Shown here one piece after another: positions 1 to 5,616 of a stretch of 6,112 bases of DNA. A model generated the notes under the pieces. That model did no database searches, was not told where the DNA came from, and saw only the letters and a list, made by a program, of their open reading frames with translations. Source of the stretch: JBGPLH01 sp041486365 [NCBI: Thermodesulfobacteriota bacterium] (lineage in GTDB: Bacteria > JAUYMQ01); the NCBI GenBank assembly GCA_041486365.1, contig JBGPLH010000206.1, positions 1-6,112 of the forward strand, given 5' to 3'. A program made the translations under genes and the position numbers. Position 1 is the stretch's first letter, and each line of letters starts with the position of its first letter.

Positions 1-48
1 AAGTCTGACCCGAGGTCCCGAGCGCAGCGAGGGCCGACAAAGTCTGAC
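1..48 (+). repeat. 9-nt direct repeats flanking repeat copy 1
   Basis: AAGTCTGAC occurs at 1-9 and again at 40-48, a period of 39 nt or 13 codons. In frame it reads SLT-RGPERSEGRQ-SLT. The match stops after position 48. This suggests either the last unit of a tandem 39-nt array continuing left of the window, or a direct duplication bracketing the inserted element. The left edge prevents a choice. Confidence 0.6.
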
Positions 49-1222
49 GAGCGGCGCGCGCCGCGCTTCCGGCGGAGCCCGGCCGCGTGTCCTGGAGATC
101 CTCACGTGCCTGGAGCCCGGCGGCGCGGAAGCGATGGTGCTCGATCTCGCGCGCGGGCTCACGCGCCACGCCGACGTGGCCGTCGCGTACCTGAAGGGCC
201 CGGGAACGCTCACGCCCGCCTTTCGCCGGGCCGGGATCCCCGTCCACGCCCTCGGGATCGAGGGCCTCCGGGACGCGGCGGGCCTCTGGAGGCTCCTCGA
301 TCTCGTCGCCTCCGGCCGCTTCGACGTGGTCCACACGCACCTCCTGCACGCCGGGATCCTGGGCCGCGCGGCCGCGCGCCTGGCGCGGGTCCCCGTGATC
401 GTCCACACGCAGCACAACACGCTCCACTGGGAGACGACCTCGCCCCTGCTCGCGCGTGCCAATCGCGCGACGCTCGGCTTCGCTGATCGCGTGATTGCCG
501 TCGGGGAAACCGTGGCGGAGATGACGGCGCTCCACGGCCGTGTACCGCGGGAGCGGATCGCGACGATCCCCAACGGGGTGGACGTGCACCGATTCGTCCC
601 CGCCGACGCGCGCGGGTTTCTCGCGAAATCCTTCGGCGTGCCCCCGGACGCGCCGCTCGTCGGCGTCGTGGCGGGCTTTCGCCGCGTGAAGGGGCACGAC
701 GTGCTGCTCCCCGCCATCGAAGAGGTCGCCCGCGCGATCCCCGGCCTGCGCCTCCTGCTGGTCGGCGACGGCCCTCTCCGCGGCGCGGTCGAGCGGGAGA
801 TCGCCGCCCGGGGCCTTTCGGAGCGGACGATCCTCGCGGGGATGAGAACCGACGTCGAGGCGATCGTCCCGGGCTGCGACGTGATCGCGCTTCCGAGCCG
901 GGAGGAGGGAGTGCCCGTGAGCGTGCTCGAGGCGATGGCCTGCGGGGTGCCCGTCGTGGCCACGCGGGTCGGCGGGACGCCGGAGGTGCTGGCGGACGGG
1001 CGCACGGGGCTCCTCGTGCCGCCGGAGGATCCGCGGGCGCTGGCCGCGGCGCTGCTCCGCCTGCTGCGCCGACCCGAGGAGGCGCGCGCCATGGGGAAGC
1101 ACGGGCGGGAGAGGGTGCTCGAGCGCTTCAGCATCGGCGAGATGATCGCGCGGACCTGGGCGCTCTACGAGACGCTGCTCGCGGAGTCCAGGGAGAGGAG
1201 GGGCTGGCATGTGCGGGATTGA
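2..1222 (+). CDS. GT4-type glycosyltransferase A, 5' end outside window
   Basis: Predicted GT-B fold, retaining glycosyltransferase that moves a sugar from a nucleotide donor to a growing glycan in the cytoplasm. Visible motifs are the first beta strand and glycine loop RVLEILTCLEPGGAE (86-130), HTH (332-340), IPNGVD (566-583), a donor-phosphate Arg/Lys patch GFRRVKGHD, LLVGDGP, and the E-x7-E motif with glutamates at 905-907 and 929-931, followed by a typical GVPVVATRVGG stretch. The ATG at 134 would remove the first strand and glycine loop, so it is not the true start. The frame is open to the left edge with no in-frame ATG, GTG or TTG between 2 and 133, so the start lies upstream. The visible 406 residues are already full family length; the first 27 or so are a repeat-derived leader (GPERSEGRQ) and linker. 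It overlaps the next gene by 14 nt. Donor and acceptor are unknown. Confidence 0.9.
   Translation, partial: SLTRGPERSEGRQSLTSGARRASGGARPRVLEILTCLEPGGAEAMVLDLARGLTRHADVAVAYLKGPGTLTPAFRRAGIPVHALGIEGLRDAAGLWRLLDLVASGRFDVVHTHLLHAGILGRAAARLARVPVIVHTQHNTLHWETTSPLLARANRATLGFADRVIAVGETVAEMTALHGRVPRERIATIPNGVDVHRFVPADARGFLAKSFGVPPDAPLVGVVAGFRRVKGHDVLLPAIEEVARAIPGLRLLLVGDGPLRGAVEREIAARGLSERTILAGMRTDVEAIVPGCDVIALPSREEGVPVSVLEAMACGVPVVATRVGGTPEVLADGRTGLLVPPEDPRALAAALLRLLRRPEEARAMGKHGRERVLERFSIGEMIARTWALYETLLAESRERRGWHVRD
12..41 (+). repeat. Interspersed 30-nt repeat, copy 1 (translated as GPERSEGRQ)
   Basis: This 30-nt sequence is identical to positions 1333-1362. One mismatch follows (G42 versus A1363), then a shared TCT. 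It is read in the frame of glycosyltransferase A as GPERSEGRQSL, the same frame as in copy 2. Its core GAGCGCAGCGAG is nearly a mirror repeat and does not form a long hairpin. The element is open in five of six frames; a TGA at 45-47 closes the sixth. It lies ahead of the catalytic fold, so it would form an N-terminal leader if the gene starts upstream. Confidence 0.85.
51..64 (+). repeat. Perfect 14-nt palindrome after repeat copy 1
   Basis: GCGGCGCGCGCCGC at 51-64 equals its own reverse complement. It begins 9 nt after the 30-nt repeat ends and lies in the linker before the glycosyltransferase fold. It may be part of the repeat element or a chance product of very GC-rich sequence; copy 2 has no equivalent palindrome at this spacing. 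Confidence 0.5.
1196..1201 (+). promoter_or_regulatory. Ribosome binding site of the AsnB-like gene
   Basis: A perfect AGGAGG, extended by two more G, lies 7 nt before the ATG at 1209 and inside the last codons of glycosyltransferase A. It agrees with the Met-Cys start required for a class II amidotransferase. Confidence 0.8.
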
Positions 1223-3176
1223 CGGAATCCTGTCGCCGCGGCCCATCGATCCGGCGCGGCTCGAGGCGATGACGCAGGCGCTCACCCACCGCGGACCCGA
1301 CGGAGGCGGCGTGTGGATCGGGCGGCCTGCCGGAGGTCCCGAGCGCAGCGAGGGCCGACAAAATCTAAACGCTCATGGCCGCCCCCATGTGGGCCTCGGG
1401 CACCGCCGGCTGGCCATCGTCGATCTGTCCGCCGCGGGCGCCCAGCCGATGTCCTGCGCGGACGGCCGCCTCACGATCGTCTTCAACGGCGAGGTCTACA
1501 ACCACGATGCGCTCAGGCAGCGCCTCGCCGCGCGCCACCGCTTCCGATCCCGCTCGGACACCGAAGTGCTGCTCCACGGCTGGGAGGACGAGGGGAGTGC
1601 GTTTCTAGATCGCGTCGACGGCATGTTCGCGCTGGCCGTCTGGGACGCCCGCGACGGGAGCCTCACGCTGGCGCGCGATCGGATCGGCGAGAAGCCGCTC
1701 TTCCACGCATGGATCGGCGACACCTTCGTCTTCGCCTCCGAGCTCGGCGCGCTGCTCACGCATCCGGACTTTCCGCGGGAGATCGATCCCGAAGGACTTG
1801 ATCACTACCTCACCTGGGGCGCGATCCCGGCCCCCTGGACCATCTTCCGCGCCGCGCGGCGGCTCGGGCCGGGAAGCCTGCTCCGGGTGAAGGACGGCAA
1901 GGCCATCGAGACCGTGTGGCACCTGCCGGCGCCCGACCCTGATCCGCCCGCGACGCAAGCGGAGGCGCGGGCGCGGCTGCGCTCGGCCCTGGAGGACTCG
2001 GTCCGGTCGCGGCTGTCCGGGGACGTGCCCGTGGGCGCCTTTCTCTCGGGCGGCATGGACTCAAGCGTGATCGTGGGGCTCGCTTCCCGGGCCATGGGCG
2101 GCGTGCTCCGGACCTTCACCGTCGGCTTCGATGGCGCGGGTCCCTTCGACGAGCGGGCCTGCGCGCGGGAGGTGGCCCGGGCGTACGGAACGAATCACAC
2201 CGAGATCGTCATCGGGCCGGCGGAGGCCATCGCGGAGGCCGAGGCGCTGCTCGGCACGCTCGATGAGCCCTTCGGCGATTCCAGCGCGATCCCCACCTCG
2301 CTGGTCTCCCGGCACGCCCGGCGCGCGGTGAAGGTCGCGCTCTCGGGCGACGGCGCGGACGAGCTCTTCGCCGGCTACTGGAAGTACGTCGCCGAGTCGC
2401 TCTCTCCCTGGTACGCCAGGGTCCCCGCGGGCCTGCGCCGGGCGCTGGCGGGCGCCGCCGCGGCACTGCCCGAGGATCGCCGATCGGCGACGGGCGAGGC
2501 CCTGCGCCGCGCGCGGAAGTTTCTCCTCCGATTTGAGCCGGAGCCCGCGGCGCGGCACGCGGCCTGGATGCGCGTCCTGGACGCCGGGGCCAAGAACGAT
2601 CTGCTGGCCGCGCCCGACCCGGCGCTGTGGGCGAAGACCGATTCGCTCATCGAACGGCTGTACCAGGAGGCGCGGACGGACGACGTGCTGGGCGCCATGC
2701 TGTCCGTGGATCTTCGCCACACGCTCCCCACCGATATGCTGGCCAAGGTCGATCGCATGAGCATGGGCGTGGGGCTTGAGGTGCGCCTGCCCTATCTCGA
2801 TCCGAAGGTCATCTCGCTGGCCCTCGCGATCCCCTCGGCCTGGAAGCTCCGGGGCCGGCGTCGCAAGGCGATCCTCCTGGACGCCTGCGCGGACCTCGTG
2901 CCGCCCACCCTGCGCCGGCGTCCGAAGCGGGGATTCGAGCTGCCGCTCGGAGAGTGGTTCCGGGGCCCGCTGCGCGGTCTCCTCGAGGACACGCTCTCCG
3001 GGGAGACGCTCCGGGCCCAGGGGATCTTCCGGCCGGAGGCGGTGGCGCGCCTGAAGCGCGATCACCTCTCCCGGCGCCGGGATCACACGGCGCGCCTGTG
3101 GTGCCTCCTCGTCTTCACCGCATGGCATCGGCGCGCGCTCTCCGCCGCGCCGCGGGGCGGGGGAGGCGGGGCATGA
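1209..3176 (+). CDS. asnB: AsnB-type glutamine-hydrolysing amidotransferase with repeat-derived insertion
   Basis: A class II glutamine amidotransferase fused to an ATP-pyrophosphatase synthetase domain. Glutamine is hydrolysed in the N-terminal domain, and the ammonia amidates an adenylated carboxylate, which is aspartate in true AsnB. The start is fixed by MCGI, which leaves Cys2 as nucleophile once Met is removed. The glutaminase domain (about 1-210) shows RGPD (28-31), LGHRRLAIVDLS (63-74), NGEVYN (93-98), SDTE (116-119) and ASE (176-178). The synthetase domain shows the PP-loop SGGMDSS (280-286), SGDGADELFAGY (379-390), KVDRMSM (513-519) and EVRLPYLD (524-531). All key residues are present, so it should be active. 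Residues about 38-57 are an extra 20-residue insertion carrying GPERSEGRQ. At 655 aa it is within the size range of the long AsnB homologues found in polysaccharide and exosortase loci. Given its glycosyltransferase neighbours it may amidate a sugar carboxylate rather than aspartate; that part is inference. The C-terminal Gly run is encoded by the next gene's ribosome binding region. Confidence 0.95.
   Translation: MCGIDGILSPRPIDPARLEAMTQALTHRGPDGGGVWIGRPAGGPERSEGRQNLNAHGRPHVGLGHRRLAIVDLSAAGAQPMSCADGRLTIVFNGEVYNHDALRQRLAARHRFRSRSDTEVLLHGWEDEGSAFLDRVDGMFALAVWDARDGSLTLARDRIGEKPLFHAWIGDTFVFASELGALLTHPDFPREIDPEGLDHYLTWGAIPAPWTIFRAARRLGPGSLLRVKDGKAIETVWHLPAPDPDPPATQAEARARLRSALEDSVRSRLSGDVPVGAFLSGGMDSSVIVGLASRAMGGVLRTFTVGFDGAGPFDERACAREVARAYGTNHTEIVIGPAEAIAEAEALLGTLDEPFGDSSAIPTSLVSRHARRAVKVALSGDGADELFAGYWKYVAESLSPWYARVPAGLRRALAGAAAALPEDRRSATGEALRRARKFLLRFEPEPAARHAAWMRVLDAGAKNDLLAAPDPALWAKTDSLIERLYQEARTDDVLGAMLSVDLRHTLPTDMLAKVDRMSMGVGLEVRLPYLDPKVISLALAIPSAWKLRGRRRKAILLDACADLVPPTLRRRPKRGFELPLGEWFRGPLRGLLEDTLSGETLRAQGIFRPEAVARLKRDHLSRRRDHTARLWCLLVFTAWHRRALSAAPRGGGGGA
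1320..1384 (+). repeat. Probable insertion element bounded by 8-bp inverted repeats
   Basis: GGGCGGCC (1320-1327) and GGCCGCCC (1377-1384) are exact reverse complements. They bracket the segment that aligns with no residue in ordinary AsnB proteins (codons 38-57, 1320-1379). An inner pair GAGCG (1341-1345) and CGCTC (1370-1374) could extend the fold. The 60-nt excess is a multiple of three, so the frame is kept. The boundaries rest on comparison with remembered AsnB sequences, where RGPD and the HRRL or HERL motif are about 13 residues apart against 33 here. Confidence 0.55.
1333..1362 (+). repeat. Interspersed 30-nt repeat, copy 2 (inside the amidotransferase gene)
   Basis: Identical over 30 nt to 12-41 and read in the same frame, giving GPERSEGRQNL at residues 43-53. 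The following bases (AATCTAAAC) differ from copy 1 (AGTCTGACG) mainly by G-to-A changes, which looks like diverged homology beyond the exact block. This tail is noticeably AT-richer than the surrounding gene. The copy is in the same orientation as copy 1, 1,321 nt downstream. Confidence 0.9.
3162..3166 (+). promoter_or_regulatory. Ribosome binding site of glycosyltransferase B, in a G-rich tract
   Basis: GGAGG lies 6 nt before the ATG at 3173 and fixes that start over upstream in-frame ATGs such as 2954. It sits within a G-run tract (3154-3171: runs of 4, 5, 2 and 4 G with single-base gaps), which also encodes the Gly-rich tail of the amidotransferase. Confidence 0.75.
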
Positions 3177-4381
3177 GCGCGCGGATCCCCATCGTCCACC
3201 TGGTGAACACAGATTTCTTCGGGCGCTTCCTGATGCTGGGGCAGCTTCTCGCGCTCCGGGACGCCGGCTTTGCGCCCCGCCTCGTCGCGGGCCCGGGGCC
3301 CCTCATCCCCGAGATCGAGGCCGCGGGGATTCCCGTGACGGTGCTCGCTTCCAGCCGCCGAATTGCTCCGCTCGCCGATCTCGCCACGCTCGGACGCCTC
3401 GCGCGGATCCTGCGCGCAAGCGGGGCCTGGCTCGTTCACACGCACAACCCCAAGCTCAACCTGCTGGGCCCCCTCGCCGCGCGCCTCGCCGGTGTGCCCC
3501 GCGTCGCGACGACCGTGCACGGCTACTACTTCCACGAGGGGATGCCCGGGGTTGCCCGCGCCGCGTTCCAGGCCCTCGAGCGCGTCTCGTCGGCCTGCGC
3601 CGACGTGGTCTTCACTCAGAGCCGGGAGGACTACGAGACGGCGCTGCGCGCGGGCTTGTGCCCGCCGGGGAAGCTCGAGCACCTGGGCAACGGGGTCGAT
3701 CTCTCGCGCTTCGACCCGCACCGCGTGAAGCCCGACGATGTGGCGCGCACGCGGGAGATGATCGGGATTCCGGCAAACGCGCCGGTCGTGGGGATCGTGG
3801 GCCGCATGGTGCGTGAGAAGGGGTACCTCGAGTTCCTCGAGGCCGCGGCGATCGTGGCGCGCGTTCACCCCGGCGCGCACTTCGTCGCCGCGGGCCCCGA
3901 CGAGCGCTGGCAGAAGCCCGACGCCCTGCGCCGCGAGGAAGTCCTGGCCCTGTCGCAGCGCGATCCGGCGCTCCGCGGGAAGTTCCACGCGCTCGGACTC
4001 CGGCAGGATCTCCCCGAGCTGTTCGCCGCGATGGACGTGGTGGCGCTTCCCTCGCACCGCGAGGGATTCCCGCGAAGCCTGATCGAGGCGGCGGCCATGG
4101 CCCGGCCCATCGTGGCCACCGACATCCGCGGCTGTCGGGAGGTGGTGCGCGACGGGGAGAACGGCTTCCTCGTTCCGGTCAAGGACACGGCCGCGCTGGC
4201 CGATAGGATAGAGGCCCTTCTGTCCAGGCCCGACGTGGCGGCGGAGATGGGCGCGCGGGGGCGCGTCATCGCGCTCCGCCACGACGAGCGCGAGGTCAGC
4301 CGGCGGGTGGTGGCCGGCTACGAGCGGTTGCTCTCTTCTCCAGTAGGAAGATCACGCCCAGCCCTGACGAGAGTCCCGTGA
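3173..4381 (+). CDS. GT4-type glycosyltransferase B, CapM/PglA-like
   Basis: Predicted retaining GT-B glycosyltransferase of 402 residues, resembling the CapM/PglA group that adds a sugar to lipid-linked glycans. The N-terminal domain begins RIPIVHLVNTDFF and carries VHTHNPK (88 onward) and a TVHGYYFHEG acceptor-side loop. The C-terminal donor domain shows GNGVDLSRF, GIVGRMVREKGY with the donor-phosphate Arg and Lys, and the E-x7-E motif (Glu297 and Glu305) in REGFPRSLIEAA, followed by ATDIRGCREVV, which is typical of CapM-like enzymes. The start at 3173 is chosen because it overlaps the preceding stop as ATGA, has a good ribosome binding site, and precedes the first beta strand directly; an upstream in-frame start at 2954 would only add Pro/Gly/Arg-rich residues read from inside the amidotransferase gene. 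The last 14 or so residues are a short non-family tail. It overlaps the next gene by 4 nt (GTGA). Donor and acceptor cannot be named. Confidence 0.93.
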   Translation: MSARIPIVHLVNTDFFGRFLMLGQLLALRDAGFAPRLVAGPGPLIPEIEAAGIPVTVLASSRRIAPLADLATLGRLARILRASGAWLVHTHNPKLNLLGPLAARLAGVPRVATTVHGYYFHEGMPGVARAAFQALERVSSACADVVFTQSREDYETALRAGLCPPGKLEHLGNGVDLSRFDPHRVKPDDVARTREMIGIPANAPVVGIVGRMVREKGYLEFLEAAAIVARVHPGAHFVAAGPDERWQKPDALRREEVLALSQRDPALRGKFHALGLRQDLPELFAAMDVVALPSHREGFPRSLIEAAAMARPIVATDIRGCREVVRDGENGFLVPVKDTAALADRIEALLSRPDVAAEMGARGRVIALRHDEREVSRRVVAGYERLLSSPVGRSRPALTRVP

Positions 4382-5616
4382 CGACACGGGTGCTGCACCT
4401 GCATACGCTCGATCTGGCGACGGGCTCCGGCCTGAACACGCTGGCCACGGTCCGGGGGCTGCGCACCATCGGATTCGAGGCGGAGCTGGCTTGCGGCGAT
4501 CCGGAGGGCGGCGCGGGCGAGCGCCTCTCGGCAGTCGCGGAGCGGGAGGGCGTTCCCGTGTTCCGCCTGCGACATCTCGGGCGGCGCACGGACCCGCTGC
4601 GGGACGCGCGGGCCCTGGCCGAGATTGCCGGCCTCGTCCGGCGGCGGGGCGCGCAGGTCGTCCACACGCACAATTCCAAGGCGGGACTCCTCGGCCGCAT
4701 CGCCGCCCGGGCCTGCGGCGTGCCCGCGGTGATCCACACGGTCCACGGCTGGGCCTTCGAGCAGGCGGGATCGGCCGCCGCGCGGGGGCTGTACCGGATC
4801 CTGGAGCGGGGGGCCGCGCGCCTGGCCCATCGCACGATCGTCGTTTCCCGGGCCCTCGAGGCCGCCGCGGAGAGCGCGGCCATCCCCGGCGGCGCGCGGC
4901 GGACGGTGCTCTACAGCGGGATCGATCTGGAGGCGTTCCGGACCGCCGGGCGCGACGGCGCGCTGCGCGCGCGGCTGGGGGCGGACGATCGGACGTTCCT
5001 GGTCGGGCAGGTGGCGCGGATCTGGGAAGGGAAGGGACACGAGACGCTGCTGGATGCCTTCGGACGGCTGCGTCGCGAGTGTCCACGCGCGCGCCTGGTG
5101 ATCGTGGGCGACGGGCCCGGGCGCACCGCGCTCGAGCGGCGGGCGGCCATGACGGGCCTGGCCCCGTTCGTCCGGTTCACGGGGCACCGCGAAGACGTCG
5201 CCTTGGTGACGGCGCAGCTGGACGCGGCGACGCTCCTGTCCCAGTACGAGGGGATGGGACGCGTGGTCGTGGAGGCGCTTGCGGCGGGAGTTCCGGTCGT
5301 GGCCTCGCGCGTGGGCGGGATCTGCGAGCTGGTGCGCGAGGGCGAGAACGCGTTCCTGGTGGCGCCCGGCGACGTGGGGGGCGTGGCCGCCGCGCTCGGG
5401 CGCCTGGCCTGGGATGAGGGGCTGCGCGCGCGGATGGCGGCGGCGGCGCGGACGGGGGTGGATGCCCGCTTCGATGCGTCGCGGATGGTGGAGCGGATCG
5501 CGGAGATCTATCAAGAGGCGCTTGCCGGATCGCGCGTCGCGATTCCCGCACCGGCCATCGGGCCGGCGTCGCCCCTGCTGACGACGATTTCGGACGGGAG
5601 CAAACGGTGTACCTGA
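4378..5616 (+). CDS. GT4-type glycosyltransferase C
   Basis: Predicted retaining GT-B glycosyltransferase of 412 residues with a GTG start. The first strand RVLHLHTLDLATGSG is followed by VHTHNSKAGLLGR (95 onward), HTVHGWAFE, a serine-rich hinge VLYSGIDLEAF, QVARIWEGKGHETLL with the donor-phosphate Arg and Lys, LVIVGDGPGR, and the E-x7-E motif (Glu291 and Glu299) in QYEGMGRVVVEALAAG. GTG at 4378 is chosen because it begins immediately before the first strand and overlaps the previous stop as GTGA. The preceding ribosome binding site is weak (GAGAG at 4369-4373), so translation probably depends on ribosomes finishing glycosyltransferase B. The final 28 or so residues (Ala/Pro-rich, then TTISDGSKRCT) look like a tail outside the fold, and their last codons overlap the next gene by 10 nt. 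It shares the HTHN-K pattern with glycosyltransferase B, so the two may be related by old duplication. Its sugar specificity is unknown. Confidence 0.93.
   Translation: MTTRVLHLHTLDLATGSGLNTLATVRGLRTIGFEAELACGDPEGGAGERLSAVAEREGVPVFRLRHLGRRTDPLRDARALAEIAGLVRRRGAQVVHTHNSKAGLLGRIAARACGVPAVIHTVHGWAFEQAGSAAARGLYRILERGAARLAHRTIVVSRALEAAAESAAIPGGARRTVLYSGIDLEAFRTAGRDGALRARLGADDRTFLVGQVARIWEGKGHETLLDAFGRLRRECPRARLVIVGDGPGRTALERRAAMTGLAPFVRFTGHREDVALVTAQLDAATLLSQYEGMGRVVVEALAAGVPVVASRVGGICELVREGENAFLVAPGDVGGVAAALGRLAWDEGLRARMAAAARTGVDARFDASRMVERIAEIYQEALAGSRVAIPAPAIGPASPLLTTISDGSKRCT
5551..5566 (+). repeat. Short GC hairpin near the end of glycosyltransferase C
   Basis: CCGGCC (5551-5556) and GGCCGG (5561-5566) form a 6-bp stem with an ATCG loop, 40 nt before the next start codon. 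No T-run follows, so it is not a normal intrinsic terminator. It may be chance in GC-rich coding sequence. Confidence 0.35.
5596..5600 (+). promoter_or_regulatory. Ribosome binding site of the WecA-like gene
   Basis: GGGAG lies 6 nt before the GTG at 5607, inside the last codons of glycosyltransferase C, and supports GTG as the start of the membrane protein. Confidence 0.65.

Noticed and set aside
134-136. ATG at 134 as the start of glycosyltransferase A
   Set aside because: It would delete the first beta strand and the GGAE glycine loop, which are clearly encoded just upstream in the same frame.
1-1366. Repeat pair considered as CRISPR repeats or phage attachment sites
   Set aside because: There are only two copies, 1.3 kb apart with ordinary genes between them, and no spacer-sized interval, cas gene, integrase or tRNA.
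1976-1986. 11-nt match to the reverse complement of the repeat core (GCTGCGCTCGG)
   Set aside because: It lies in normal synthetase-domain codons (RLRSALED), and the match stops after 11 nt. This length is expected by chance in GC-rich DNA.
2954-3172. Upstream ATG start for glycosyltransferase B
   Set aside because: The added 73 residues are Gly/Pro/Arg-rich and are read from inside the amidotransferase gene. The ATGA overlap and ribosome binding site at 3162-3173 give a natural start before the first strand.
2061-5514. Long antisense open frames (2061-3128, 3083-4282 and 4318-5514 on the minus strand)
   Set aside because: They lie opposite genes with clear catalytic motifs. Their products are Arg/Pro/His-rich without recognisable domains, as expected of open antisense frames in very GC-rich coding DNA.
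5551-5566. Hairpin considered as a transcription terminator before the WecA-like gene
   Set aside because: There is no T-run after the stem, it lies within coding sequence, and the next gene overlaps the current one, so termination here would be unexpected.
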